Positions 7,591 through 17,598 are shown, counted from the stretch's first letter. The stretch is DNA of 64,000 bases from Deltaproteobacteria bacterium (GCA_020632695.1 JACKFB010000015.1:74264-138263); one strand, 5' to 3'. Notes: generated from the letters alone by a model not told the origin. A program made the numbers and translations.

Positions 7591-10500
7591 ATGATCCCGG
7601 GCGAGCCCCAGCAGAGATTCCGCCGCGTGGGCCTGCTGAACCGAGGCGAGGCAGCGGTCCGGTTCCTGCGGGCTGCGCGCGACGCCGTGGCCGAGGGTCA
7701 GGCCGAGCTGGTGGTGGTGGCCTTCTTCACCGAGCCCGACGCCGACGCGCCCTTCGTAGCGATGGCCGACGAGGCCGTGGCGCTGGGTCCGGCGCTGGTG
7801 GACGGCCCGGACGGCCAGCGCAGCGCCTACCTGGACGTGGACCGGATGGTGGCGCTCCTGCGCGCCTGGCGCTGCGACGCCGTCTGGCCGGGCTGGGGTT
7901 TCCTGTCCGAGGACGCCGCCTTCGCCGAGCGCCTCGAGTCGGAGGGCATCGCGTTCCTCGGCCCGACGGCGGCCGCGATGCGGCGGCTGGGCGATAAGAT
8001 CGCTGCCAAGGAGCTGGCCGCCGAGGTCGAGGTCCCCGTCGCCGCCTGGCGCGTGCTCCGGGACGGCGAGAGCATCGATCCCGACGCCGCCATCGGGTTC
8101 CCGCTGATGATCAAGGCGTCGGCGGGCGGTGGCGGCCGCGGGATCCGCCGGGTCGACGCGCCCGAGGCCTTCGCGGATGCCCTGGCAGCGGCCCGGGAGG
8201 AGGCGCGCAAGGCCTTCGGCGAGGGCGGCCTCTTCATCGAGCGGCTGATCGTCGGCGCGCGGCACATCGAGGTGCAGATCGTCGCCAGCGCCGAGGGCGT
8301 CTTCGCGTTGGGGCTGCGCGACTGCTCGATCCAGCGGCGGCACCAGAAGGTGCTCGAGGAGGCCCCGTCGCCGGTGGTGCCGGCCGCCACGGCCGAGGCG
8401 ATCGCCGACGCGGCCGTGCGGCTGGCCACCCGCGCCGGGTACACGGGCGTCGGGACGGCCGAGTTCCTCTACCTGCCCGCCGAGGACCGCTTCTTCTTCC
8501 TGGAGATGAACTCGCGCCTGCAGGTCGAGCACACGGTGACCGAGGAGGTGACCGGCTTCGATCTGGTGCGCGCCCAGATCGACATCGCGCTGGGGCGGCC
8601 GGTGCGTCCGCCGACGGGGCCGCCGCGGGGCCACGCCATCGAGGTGCGGGTGAACGCCGAGAACCCGGCCGACGGCTTCCGCCCGGCGCCAGGGATCGTG
8701 CGGCTCCTGCATCTGCCGAGCGGGCCCGGCATCCGCGTGGACAGCGGCATCCGCGAGGGCATGACGCTGTCGTCGGCCTTCGACTCGATGCTGGCCAAGG
8801 TCATCGCCGTCGGCGCGAGCCGCGAGCAGGCCCTGGCGCGGCTGTCGCGGGCCCTGCGCGAGATGGCGGTGGTGGTCGAGGACGGCGCCACCAACAAGGG
8901 CTTCCTGCTGGACCTGCTCGCCCGCGAGCCGGTGCGCGACGGCAGCGCCGATGTCGCCTGGCTGGACCGCCTGGCCGCCGCGGGCGAGCTGGTGCCCACC
9001 GGCCTGCTCGTGGAGGCGGCGCTGGCGGCGGCCCTCATCGACCACGCCATCGAGCGCACCGCCGAGCAGCAGCGCTTCTTCCGCGAGGTGCAGGACGGCA
9101 TCCCCATCCGGCTGCCGCCCCCCACCGGCCTGGACACCAGCCTGCGGGTCGCCGGCCGCACGGTGGGCCTGCGCGTGCACAGCGCCGGGCCGCGGCGCTT
9201 CTTCGTGACCCTGGGCGACGCGGTCGCCGCCGTGGAGCTCTTCCCGGTCGGCCCCCACGCCGCCACGCTCAGCGTCGACGGCGTCCGCCACGACGTCCTG
9301 TTCTGCCACGGCCGCGCCGGCATCTTCGTCGAGGTCGACGGCCGCGCGCACCTCATCGAGCAGCTCTCCGGCGGCGTGGTGAAGGCGCCGGCGCCGGCGA
9401 TGATCGTGCACGTGGCCGTGTCCGAGGGCGACCACGTGGAGGCCGGCGCCCACCTGGCCACCCTCGAGGCCATGAAGATGGAGATGCCGCTTCGGGCGCC
9501 CGAGGCGGGCATCGTGCGCTCGCTCCTGTGCCAGCCGAACCAGCAGGTGGTGGCCGGTCAGCCGGTGCTGATCCTGGAGCCCTCGGCCAACGCCTCTGCG
9601 GCGGCCGGCACGCCGCTCCTGCGGCTGCCGCGACACGCCCGCCCGCTCGAGCGCCTCTTCGACGGGGAGGCGCCGCGCCTGGGGAGGCTCGACGCCCTCG
9701 AGCCCGCCGCCGCGGAGGCCGCCATCGCGCACCTCTGCGATACCTGCCGCGCGGTGCTGGTCGGCTACGAGGTGCCCCACGCCATGGTCCAGCGGGTCGA
9801 GCGCCTGCTCGGCGACGACGTGGACCTGACCGGGGTGCGCTCGGCCGCGCTGCTGGTGCCGGTGGTCGAGACGCTGCAGGCCTTCGTCGACGTCGAGAGC
9901 CTCTTCGATCGCAACCTGCTGCCGGTCTCCGACGAGGCCGCCGTCAGCGCCGAGATCGCCTTCTACGACTTCTGCCGCCGCCACACCGAGGGCGAGTCGG
10001 CGGTCAGCGCCGAGCTGCGCCCGCTGCTGATGGCGGCGCTGCGCTGGCACCGCATCGGCAGCCTCGAGCCCACCGACGAGCTGCGTCAGGCCCTGTGGCG
10101 CCTGTCGATCGCCCACCGCCACGGCGACGAGCGGCACCGGATCTGCGCCCGCCTCACCCGCCTGGTGATGGCGCTGCACGACGCGCGCGTCACGTTCGGG
10201 CCGGAGATGAACCGCCTGCTCGACCGGGTGGCCCAGCTCGCATCGCCGGCCCACCCCCACGTGGCCGACACCGCCCGCCGCGCGCAGCACATCCTCTTCC
10301 ATCTGCCGCGCTTCGAGCGCCGACGCGAGGCCGTCGAGCGGCTCACGCGCATCGTGCTGCGCCGCCTCGCCGACATGCCGCGCGACGCGCCGGTCTTCGT
10401 CGAGCGGATGGAGGGCCTGGCGAGCACGGCCCTGCCGATCCTGCGCCACGTGGTGCTGCTGGTGGGGCAGGGGCGCTCGGGGGAGTCGGCGGCGCGCCTG

Positions 10501-13203
10501 CACGCGCTGGCCGCGGAGGCCGCCCTCAGGCGCCTCTACGAGGACGCCGACTTCGCGCTGCTCGAGGCCTCGACCCCGGGCGAGCTGGTGGTCCTGCACG
10601 CGCGGGTCAGCCTGGAGGCCGCGCCCGACCCGTCGCCTCGGCACGTGCTGGCCGTGTTCGCCGCATCGGACGCCCTGCCGCGAGCGCTGGCCGCGCTGGC
10701 CGCCGCCGCCCTCGAGCGCGGCGGGCATCAGTTCCTCGGCGAGGTCGTGCTCACCGACGCGGGCGAGGTCCCCGATCTCGGCGCGCTGGAGCCGGGCGCC
10801 GACACCTCGCGCTTCAGCCGCATCACCGTGTCGCGGCCGGGGCCGGGCACCCGCGTGGGTCACCGCACCTGGGCCAACGAGGGCGGCGGGCTGGGCGAGT
10901 GGTCGCTGCTGGCGGACATCCACCCCGAGGCGGCGCGGCGCGTCGAGCTGTGGCGCCTCCAGGCCTTCCGACTGCGCCGCCTCCCCAGTCACGAGCGCAT
11001 CTACGCCTTCCGCGCCAAGGCGCGCGACAACGCCGCCGACGAGCGCATCCTCGTGCTGGCCGAGGTGCGCGACCTGCCCGACGCGCCGACGGAGCCCGGC
11101 GACAGCGGCCACACCCACCTGCTGGAGTTCGAGCACGCCTTCTTCGAGGGGCTGCGCGTGCTGCGCACCGAGCAGGCACGCCGTCCGGCCGGGCGCCGCT
11201 ACTACTGGAACCGGATGACCTTCTTCTTCCGGTCGCCTCTGGGCCTGCCGGCCCGCGACGTCGCGCGCATCGCGCGTCGCCTCGAGCCCTCGACCCGCCA
11301 GCTCGGCCTGGACCGCGTGGCCCTGCGCACGCGCGTGCCCGACCCGGCGGCGCCCGGCGGCCTCCGTGACATCGAGTACGTGCTGACCAACACGGCGCGG
11401 GCGCGGCTGGAGATCGGCACGCGCGCTCCCGAGCCCGGACCGCTGCTGGCGCTGTCGCACTACGAGATGCGGGCGACCCGCGCGCGCCGGCTGGGCTTCG
11501 TGTACCCCTACGACCTCATCGCCGCGCTCACCAGCGACGAGGAGTCGCTGAGCGCGATGCACCCGGACCTGCGCGGCGGCCGCTTCGAGGAGTACGACCT
11601 GGCCGACGTGGACTCCAGCGCCCTGGTCTCGGTGGCCGGGCGCGCTCCGGGCGAGAACCGCGCGGCGGTGGTCGTGGGGGTCATCACCCACCGCACGCGC
11701 AAGCACCCCGGCGGCATGCGGCGCGTGCTCATCGCGTCGGACCCCACCCACAGCATGGGCGCGCTGGCCGAGGGCGAGTGCCGGCGCGTGCTGGGCGCGC
11801 TGGACCTGGCCGAGCGGCTGAAGCTGCCGGTCGAGTGGATCCCGGTGTCCGCCGGCGCCCGCATCGCCATGGACAGCGGCACCGAGAACCTGGACTGGAC
11901 CGCCCGGGTGCTCGCCCGGCTCATCCGCTTCACCCGGGCCGGCGGCGAGGTCAACCTCATCGTCGCCGGGGTCAACGTGGGCGCGCAGTCCTACTGGAAC
12001 GCCGAAGCCACCATGCTGATGCACACCCGCGGCATCCTGGTGATGACGCCCCAGGGCTCGATGGTGCTGACCGGCAAGAAGGCCCTCGAGTACTCGGGCA
12101 GCGTCTCGGCCGAAGACGAGCGCAGCATCGGCGGCTACGAGCGCGTCATGGGTCCCAACGGCCAGGCGCAGTACCACGCGGCCGACCTGCCCGCGGCCTA
12201 CGCCATCCTCTTCGAGCATTACCGCTACGCCTACGTGGCCCCCGGCGAGAGCGGGCCGCGCCCCGAGCCGGGCCACCGGGATCGGGACCGGCCCGAGCGC
12301 TCGGTGCTCGACGATCGCTACGCCGGCATGGCCGACGAGCCCTACGCGACCGTGGCCGACGTGCTGGACCCGGCGCGAAACCCCGACCGCAAGAAGCCCT
12401 TCGCCATCCGCGCGGTGATGGGCGCCGTCATCGACCGCGACGACCCGCCGCTCGAGCGCTTCCGCACCATGTGGGGCGGCGAGACCTCGGTGGTCTGGGA
12501 CGCCCACATCGGCGGCCACAGCGTGTGCCTGCTGGGCATCGAGTCGCGGCCGCTGCGCCGGCGCGGCCGCATCCCGCTGGACGGCCCCGACACCTGGTCG
12601 GGCGGCACCCTCTTCCCGATCAGCAGCAAGAAGGTGGCGCGCGCCATCTCGGCGGCGAGCGGCGTGCGCCCGGTGGTCGTGCTGGCCAACCTGTCGGGCT
12701 TCGACGGGTCGCCCGAGTCGCTGAGGAACCTGCAGCTCGAGTACGGCGCCGAGATCGGCCGGGCGGTGGTGGAGTTCCGCGGGCGCATCGTGTTCGTGGT
12801 CATCGGCCGCTACCACGGCGGCGCCTACGTCGTGTTCTCCAAGGCGCTGAACCCGGGGCTGCGGGCGCTGGCGGTCGAGGGGACCTACGCCTCGGTCATC
12901 GGCGGCGGGCCGGCCGCCGCGGTCGTCTTCCCGCGCGAGGTCGAGCGCCGCGTCGCGCAGGACCCGCGCATCATCGCGGCGACGGCCGCCATCGCCGAGG
13001 CGGACCCGGCCGAGCAGGCGCGCCTGCGCGAGGCGCTGACCGAGCTGCGGCTGCAGGTGACGCTGGAGCGCCAGGGCCAGCTCGCCCGCGACTTCGACGC
13101 CATCCACTCGGTGGAGCGCGCCGTGCGCGTCGGCTCCCTGGACGCCGTCATCCCGGCCGCCGCGCTCAGGCCGGCGATCATCGAGGCCCTCGGCGAAGAC
13201 TGA
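7591..13203 (+). CDS. Single-chain multidomain acyl-CoA (acetyl-CoA-type) carboxylase
   Basis: A 1870-residue protein with three catalytic parts in one chain. Residues ~1-445 are biotin carboxylase: WPGWGFLSED, ATP-grasp Gly-rich loop KASAGGGGRGIRRV from Lys175, and EMNSRLQVEH at 305-314. Residues ~565-645 are the biotin carrier, with EAMKMEMP and biotinyl-Lys629. A ~500-residue helical central region follows. Residues ~1180-1865 are carboxyltransferase: RYYWNRMTFFFRSP near 1205, GARIAMDSG, MVLTGKKALEYSG, GGTLFPISSKK at ~1671 and ANLSGFDGSPESLRN. This is the eukaryotic ACC order (BC-BCCP-central-CT) rather than separate AccA/B/C/D subunits. It should make malonyl-CoA or a related carboxylated acyl-CoA in the cytosol. 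ATG 7591 is preferred over GTG 7558 because GGAGGT precedes it. No accBCAD genes lie nearby. Confidence 0.88.
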   Translation: MIPGEPQQRFRRVGLLNRGEAAVRFLRAARDAVAEGQAELVVVAFFTEPDADAPFVAMADEAVALGPALVDGPDGQRSAYLDVDRMVALLRAWRCDAVWPGWGFLSEDAAFAERLESEGIAFLGPTAAAMRRLGDKIAAKELAAEVEVPVAAWRVLRDGESIDPDAAIGFPLMIKASAGGGGRGIRRVDAPEAFADALAAAREEARKAFGEGGLFIERLIVGARHIEVQIVASAEGVFALGLRDCSIQRRHQKVLEEAPSPVVPAATAEAIADAAVRLATRAGYTGVGTAEFLYLPAEDRFFFLEMNSRLQVEHTVTEEVTGFDLVRAQIDIALGRPVRPPTGPPRGHAIEVRVNAENPADGFRPAPGIVRLLHLPSGPGIRVDSGIREGMTLSSAFDSMLAKVIAVGASREQALARLSRALREMAVVVEDGATNKGFLLDLLAREPVRDGSADVAWLDRLAAAGELVPTGLLVEAALAAALIDHAIERTAEQQRFFREVQDGIPIRLPPPTGLDTSLRVAGRTVGLRVHSAGPRRFFVTLGDAVAAVELFPVGPHAATLSVDGVRHDVLFCHGRAGIFVEVDGRAHLIEQLSGGVVKAPAPAMIVHVAVSEGDHVEAGAHLATLEAMKMEMPLRAPEAGIVRSLLCQPNQQVVAGQPVLILEPSANASAAAGTPLLRLPRHARPLERLFDGEAPRLGRLDALEPAAAEAAIAHLCDTCRAVLVGYEVPHAMVQRVERLLGDDVDLTGVRSAALLVPVVETLQAFVDVESLFDRNLLPVSDEAAVSAEIAFYDFCRRHTEGESAVSAELRPLLMAALRWHRIGSLEPTDELRQALWRLSIAHRHGDERHRICARLTRLVMALHDARVTFGPEMNRLLDRVAQLASPAHPHVADTARRAQHILFHLPRFERRREAVERLTRIVLRRLADMPRDAPVFVERMEGLASTALPILRHVVLLVGQGRSGESAARLHALAAEAALRRLYEDADFALLEASTPGELVVLHARVSLEAAPDPSPRHVLAVFAASDALPRALAALAAAALERGGHQFLGEVVLTDAGEVPDLGALEPGADTSRFSRITVSRPGPGTRVGHRTWANEGGGLGEWSLLADIHPEAARRVELWRLQAFRLRRLPSHERIYAFRAKARDNAADERILVLAEVRDLPDAPTEPGDSGHTHLLEFEHAFFEGLRVLRTEQARRPAGRRYYWNRMTFFFRSPLGLPARDVARIARRLEPSTRQLGLDRVALRTRVPDPAAPGGLRDIEYVLTNTARARLEIGTRAPEPGPLLALSHYEMRATRARRLGFVYPYDLIAALTSDEESLSAMHPDLRGGRFEEYDLADVDSSALVSVAGRAPGENRAAVVVGVITHRTRKHPGGMRRVLIASDPTHSMGALAEGECRRVLGALDLAERLKLPVEWIPVSAGARIAMDSGTENLDWTARVLARLIRFTRAGGEVNLIVAGVNVGAQSYWNAEATMLMHTRGILVMTPQGSMVLTGKKALEYSGSVSAEDERSIGGYERVMGPNGQAQYHAADLPAAYAILFEHYRYAYVAPGESGPRPEPGHRDRDRPERSVLDDRYAGMADEPYATVADVLDPARNPDRKKPFAIRAVMGAVIDRDDPPLERFRTMWGGETSVVWDAHIGGHSVCLLGIESRPLRRRGRIPLDGPDTWSGGTLFPISSKKVARAISAASGVRPVVVLANLSGFDGSPESLRNLQLEYGAEIGRAVVEFRGRIVFVVIGRYHGGAYVVFSKALNPGLRALAVEGTYASVIGGGPAAAVVFPREVERRVAQDPRIIAATAAIAEADPAEQARLREALTELRLQVTLERQGQLARDFDAIHSVERAVRVGSLDAVIPAAALRPAIIEALGED

Positions 13204-13277
13204 GCGGACCCGGCGCTCGCTCGGTCAGCGAGACTGGCGGCCGATCCGGCGCGGCGGCAGCGCTCCTCGCCGACCCG

Positions 13278-16223
13278 TCAGCGGCTCTGGTCCTCGAGCG
13301 CCGTCATGGTCACGTTCAGCTTGACCAGGGCGGTGTTCACCTTGCCGCTGCCGGACTCGGCGCGGCCGTCCTCGTCCGCGTCGACGAGCTGCGCGACCAC
13401 GTCGTTGACCAGCACCTCGCCGAAGGGGCTCGAGACCAGGAAGGGCTCGATGATCATGGTGTCACCCACCAGCACGCCCTCCAGGTGGTCGGCGTCGACC
13501 AGCCCGCCCCCGTCCAGCACGACGCCCGACAGGCGGCCGCCCTTGGCCTGGATGAAGGCCACGTCCATCACGCCGGAGACCGCGCCGGTGATGTTCCAGC
13601 GCCAGCGCCCGACCACCTCGAAGGCTGGCAGCGCGCCGGTCGCGAAGCGGATCTCGATGGGTGAGGAGAGGCGCTCGCCCAGGATGGCGCGCAGCCCGGC
13701 GTCCACGGTGATGACGAAGGCGGTCGACAGGGGCAGCTCGCCGGCGGTCGAGACGAAGCGGGCCCGCCGCCCCGAGATCTCCCACACGCCGGGTACCGGC
13801 TCGCCCGCCTCGCTGAGCAGGTGCAGACGGGAGCCCTGGCCCTCCTCCAGCACCGCCGAGAAGACCAGCTCGATCGGGCTCTGGTTCCAGACGCTGCGCG
13901 CGCCGTCCAGCGGGCGCGCCGAGGTCAGGTAGAGCAGGTCCGCCGGGAGCTGGCGTACGTACTCGGTGAGGTCCGCCAGCTCGGCCGGGGTGAGCGTGGA
14001 CTCGGTGAAGCCCGCGGCGAACTCGACCATGGCCTCGAGGGTGGGCCACTGGCCGTGGCGGCCCCAGGGCCCGGTGTCGTAGGCGCCCAGCAGCGAGGGG
14101 ACGTCGGTGTTGAAGCCCTCGGTCTTGCCCGGCACCCGCTCGCGGTTGGTGAAGAGGGGGCCGCTGTGGCACGCCGTGCAGCCAGCGCCGCCGGCGTCGA
14201 CGTCCCCCTCGAAGAGCGCGCGACCGCGTGTGGCGGCCTCGGTCAGGCGACCGCCGGGCAGCGTGAAGGGGTTGGGCGGCGCGGTGACCGACTGCATGTA
14301 GGTGGTCAGCAGCTCCATCTCGACGCCGGTGGCGTCGGCGCCCACCAGGCGGAGCACCTCGCGGCTGAAGTCGAAGAGGGTGGGCAGGATGCCGCCCCAG
14401 AGGAAGGGCCCGGTGCCGCCCACGTTGCGGAAGGCCAGGGTGTTCACGTCGCCGTCGAGCAGGATGTTCCAGACCAGGCCGTCGGTGAGCCCGTCGATGT
14501 GGCAGTTGTTGCACGAGAAGTCGCCGTTCGCGCTGAAGGCGGCGTCGTTGAACATGCGCTGGCCGGCGCGCACGTCGTCTGGCGTCGGGTCGCGGCCGAT
14601 CTGGACGCTGACCAGCGAGGCCGGGGTGGCCTCGGCGGGGGGGAGCGGCACGCCGACGACGGCGTCGTCGAGCCAGGGGGTGGTCCAGGCGCGGCCCTCG
14701 GTCAGCACCAGGCCACGCGGGTCGGCGCCGACGGCCACCCGGCCGGTCTCGGCGAAGGTGACGGGATCGAGGAAGAGCAGGGCGCGGCCCGCCGAGAGCG
14801 AGACGACCAGGTGCTGGCCGTCGGCGGTGAGCGCCATGGAGAAGGGGCTGGCGGCGGGGCCGGTGGAGCTCGGCTGGGTGTCGAGGTCGATGCGCTCGAT
14901 GACCCGACCCTCGGTGGGCGAGCCCGGCTCGAGATCGACCAGCGCCAGGGCGTGCTCGTGGGGACGTGAGCCGGCGGCGATGCTGGGCTTGTCGTTTCGC
15001 GACTCGCTCAGCGCGACCAGCAGGCGGGCGGGGGGACCGGGCATCAGCAGCAGCCCGCGGAGGATCGTGCCCACGGCCGGGATGTGGCCGGTGACGACGG
15101 CGGCGTCGACGTCGATGACGGCGATGTCCCGCTGGTCGGCCTCGGGGACCGGCGTCTTCTGCAGCAGACCCGAGGGGTGGGCGTTCGAGGAGATCAGCGA
15201 GGCGACGTAGAGGCGGCGCGCCTTGGCGTCCAGGACGGCGGCCCGCGGCTCGCGCCCGACCGGCAGTCTTGCCGTCACCGTGCGGGTGGTGAGGTCCACC
15301 CGGGCGACGGCGTCCTCGCCGCCCAGCACCACCCAGGCGACGGGCCCGCCCGGGGCGTCCAGGTCCAGCGCGATCCCGGCCGGCTCATTGCCGACGGGGA
15401 TGGCGTCGACCAGCGTGCCGGCGGCGCGGTCGACGAAGCCCAGGCTGTCGCGGCCGGTCTGGGAGACCAGGAGCAGGTCGGTGCCCGGCCAGACGGCCAG
15501 GGCGGTGGGCCAGGAGCCGGTGGGGACCAGGGCGCCGGGCGTGGCGGCGTCCGGGCCGACGGTGACCCGCTGGATCGCGTTGGACGGCGGGTTGGCGACC
15601 CAGAGCGTGCCGTCGGGGTCCAGGGCCAGCGGGGCCACCGGCGTGTAGTTGAAGTTGAGGAAGGAGTCGGCGCCGGGAGGGGCGGCGTCGACGGTGATCA
15701 CCAGGGTCTCGGCGCCGACCTGGACGCGCCACTCGCCGGCGCGGTCGGGGGTGAGGCGTCGGGAGTCGGGCGAGAGCGCCGCGCTGGCGCCGTCGGGGTG
15801 GGCGGCGAGCACCGGGTCGCAGCTCAGCTCCGTGGTCCAGAAGTGGAGGTAGTCGTCGTGGTCGAAGAAGAGGGTCTCGCCGAGCGGCACCCGGACCCTG
15901 CGCTCGAGGGCGGGTGCGCCGGCCGCGCAGGGATCGTCGGGCGGCGGCGTCGGGGGCAGCTCGGGCGGTGACGCGGTGTCGGGGGCGGCGTCGAGGTCGG
16001 ATGCCGCGTCGGGCAGCGGCGCGAGGTCGGTCGTGGCGTCGGCGTCCGGGCTGTCGGGGCCGACCTCGGGTATGTCGGAGACCGCGTCCAGGGTGTCGGC
16101 GACCGCGTCGCCCGCGGCGTCTCCGGCCCCGTCGAGGCTCTCGCGGGTGGACGATCCGCAGGCGAGCATCGTGAGGCAGGCCAGGGCAGCCAGCGACGGC
16201 GCGGCGAGTCGGGAGATGACCAT
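13278..16223 (-). CDS. Beta-propeller / di-haem cytochrome c lipoprotein
   Basis: A 981-residue lipoprotein (signal to ACLTMLAC) with an Asp/Ala-rich linker up to ~residue 70. The middle (~170-540) reads as a propeller with repeated strands of YVTN type (TGRVAVGADPRGLVLTEG; DAIPVGNEPAGIALDLDA). Two haem c sites follow, CNNCH at ~571 and CTACH at ~682, in a region resembling MauG/cytochrome-c-peroxidase-like proteins. The C-terminal ~200 residues contain a Big/Ig-like segment and a beta-rich end. It is likely a surface-anchored electron-transfer or peroxidase-type protein. I chose ATG 16223 over 16253 because GGAG lies six bases before it and the signal peptide starts there. No cytochrome-maturation genes are adjacent. 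Confidence 0.7.
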   Translation of the reverse strand: MVISRLAAPSLAALACLTMLACGSSTRESLDGAGDAAGDAVADTLDAVSDIPEVGPDSPDADATTDLAPLPDAASDLDAAPDTASPPELPPTPPPDDPCAAGAPALERRVRVPLGETLFFDHDDYLHFWTTELSCDPVLAAHPDGASAALSPDSRRLTPDRAGEWRVQVGAETLVITVDAAPPGADSFLNFNYTPVAPLALDPDGTLWVANPPSNAIQRVTVGPDAATPGALVPTGSWPTALAVWPGTDLLLVSQTGRDSLGFVDRAAGTLVDAIPVGNEPAGIALDLDAPGGPVAWVVLGGEDAVARVDLTTRTVTARLPVGREPRAAVLDAKARRLYVASLISSNAHPSGLLQKTPVPEADQRDIAVIDVDAAVVTGHIPAVGTILRGLLLMPGPPARLLVALSESRNDKPSIAAGSRPHEHALALVDLEPGSPTEGRVIERIDLDTQPSSTGPAASPFSMALTADGQHLVVSLSAGRALLFLDPVTFAETGRVAVGADPRGLVLTEGRAWTTPWLDDAVVGVPLPPAEATPASLVSVQIGRDPTPDDVRAGQRMFNDAAFSANGDFSCNNCHIDGLTDGLVWNILLDGDVNTLAFRNVGGTGPFLWGGILPTLFDFSREVLRLVGADATGVEMELLTTYMQSVTAPPNPFTLPGGRLTEAATRGRALFEGDVDAGGAGCTACHSGPLFTNRERVPGKTEGFNTDVPSLLGAYDTGPWGRHGQWPTLEAMVEFAAGFTESTLTPAELADLTEYVRQLPADLLYLTSARPLDGARSVWNQSPIELVFSAVLEEGQGSRLHLLSEAGEPVPGVWEISGRRARFVSTAGELPLSTAFVITVDAGLRAILGERLSSPIEIRFATGALPAFEVVGRWRWNITGAVSGVMDVAFIQAKGGRLSGVVLDGGGLVDADHLEGVLVGDTMIIEPFLVSSPFGEVLVNDVVAQLVDADEDGRAESGSGKVNTALVKLNVTMTALEDQSR

Positions 16224-16299
16224 GAACGGCTCCAGGGGTGGCTGGACCCGCATGATGCCTGAGCGCGGGCGGTCGGCGAAACCCCGGGCGCGTGCGGAC

Positions 16300-16755
16300 T
16301 CAGGGCCCCGAGACGTCGATGCGCAGGCCGAAGTCGAGAGACACCGCGCCGCTGGCGCTCAGCTCGAGCAGGTAGTCGCCGCTCTGGTCCACGGGGCCGA
16401 AACGGGCGGCGCTCTCGTCGGCCCAGCCCATGGGCTCCGAGTCCAGGTGGAAGGGCTCGACGCCCGGTCCCTGCGCCAGCTCCAGGGCGATCCAGACGTG
16501 GCCGAAGGTCGGCTCGGGCACGGTGGCCTGCAGCGTCAGCGTCTGTCCCGCCTCGAGCGGGAGCGCCAGCCACTCGGCGGCGCCGTCGCACAGGTGCACG
16601 GCCAGCAGCGCGGGCAGGGGGCCGGGGTCGGCCGGCGCGGTCCAGGACCACGCCCCGCCCAGATCGTCGGTGTCGCCGGGGCAGCCCTCGACGATGGACT
16701 CGGCGCACTCGACGGTGTCGGGCGGGATGTCGGTGCAGGCCGCGGTCAGGACCTG
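16300..16755 (-). pseudogene. Remnant of a lipoprotein gene, N-terminus lost
   Basis: On the minus strand a frame runs from just after a TGA (16756-16758) to a stop at 16300. It begins QVLTAAC, which looks exactly like a lipobox, then CTDIPPDTVECAESIVEGCP. A beta-rich domain follows (GDYLLELSASGAVSLDF), of the kind seen in pre-peptidase C-terminal domains. No ATG, GTG or TTG exists between the TGA and the lipobox, so the signal peptide cannot be started in this frame. A frameshift or deletion has removed it, or there is a sequence error. Internal GTG at 16599 would give a 99-residue cytosolic piece. It lies 77 bases upstream of the di-haem lipoprotein on the same strand. Confidence 0.5.
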
Positions 16756-16830
16756 TCACGCCACGGTGGCGGCCGGGGATTGGGGCGGCGGCGGGCATCT
16801 CCCTCCACGTAGGCCCGACCGCCTCGGCTG

Positions 16831-17598
16831 TCAATGCTCGCTCGCGTCCCCCGGGGCTCCGCCGTAGAGCGCCTGGCGCACCGACGCCAGCACCTCGGGC
16901 TGGATCCGGCTCAGCTCGGCCAGCACGCCCTTGACGTCGCGGCGCCGGGACTCGGGGAAGCTGTCGCAGACCGGGCAGGGGACGGTCGGCACGGCGTGCT
17001 CGGCGGCCCAGGCGACGACCTTGCGCTCCTCCACCAGGATGAGCGGGCGGATGGTGGTCACCGGCAGGTCGCTGGCCGGGGTGGCCGGCTTGAGCGGGTC
17101 GAGGCGGCGGCCATACAAGAGGTTGAGCAGGAAGGTCTCAGCGGCGTCGTCCAGGTGGTGTCCCAGGGCCAGGCGGTTGAAGCCGTGCTCGGCGCACCAG
17201 CGGTTGAGGATGCCGCGGCGCATGCGCCCGCAGAGCGCGCAGGGGATCTGCCCGGGGCGCAGCTTCTCCGAGACCACCGACCAGGTGTCGGCCGAGATGA
17301 CCTCGCAGGTGGCGCCCAGGCGGGCCAGCGCGCGGTCGAAGCCCGGGCGGTCGAAGCCGGGCTGGTGCTGGTCGAGGTGCACGGCGCGCAGCTCGAAGGG
17401 GAGGTCGGCGCGCGCCGACAGCTCGCTGAGCGCTGCGAGCAGCAGGAGCGAGTCCTTGCCGCCAGAGACGCCCACGGCCACGCGGTCGCCGGGGCGGATG
17501 AGCTCGAAGTCGACGACGGCGCGCTCGACCAGGCGCATGACGGCGCGCGACGGCGTGGCCGGGACCTGGGGCGCGAGCGCGCTGGCCGAGCCGCTCAC
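16831..17598 (-). CDS. ttcA: tRNA 2-thiocytidine(32) synthetase TtcA
   Basis: A 255-residue PP-loop ATPase with SGGKDS at 45-50 and the cysteine pairs C120-ALC-123 and C208-PVC-211 that bracket the fold, as in TtcA, where cysteines bind an Fe-S cluster. GHHLDDAAETFLLNLLYGR (147-165) is the second conserved block. The protein thiolates C32 of some tRNAs in the cytosol. The GTG start overlaps the tcdA stop by four bases (GTGA), so the two are co-translated. The related Ncs6/TtuA families also share this fold; the cysteine layout and length favour TtcA. Confidence 0.85.
   Translation of the reverse strand: MSGSASALAPQVPATPSRAVMRLVERAVVDFELIRPGDRVAVGVSGGKDSLLLLAALSELSARADLPFELRAVHLDQHQPGFDRPGFDRALARLGATCEVISADTWSVVSEKLRPGQIPCALCGRMRRGILNRWCAEHGFNRLALGHHLDDAAETFLLNLLYGRRLDPLKPATPASDLPVTTIRPLILVEERKVVAWAAEHAVPTVPCPVCDSFPESRRRDVKGVLAELSRIQPEVLASVRQALYGGAPGDASEH

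Noticed and set aside
6565..13107. A minus-strand open frame of ~2180 codons opposite the carboxylase gene
   Set aside because: It is the antisense reading of a very GC-rich coding sequence; it has no domain, is Arg/His/Gly-rich, and the plus-strand gene has clear homology.
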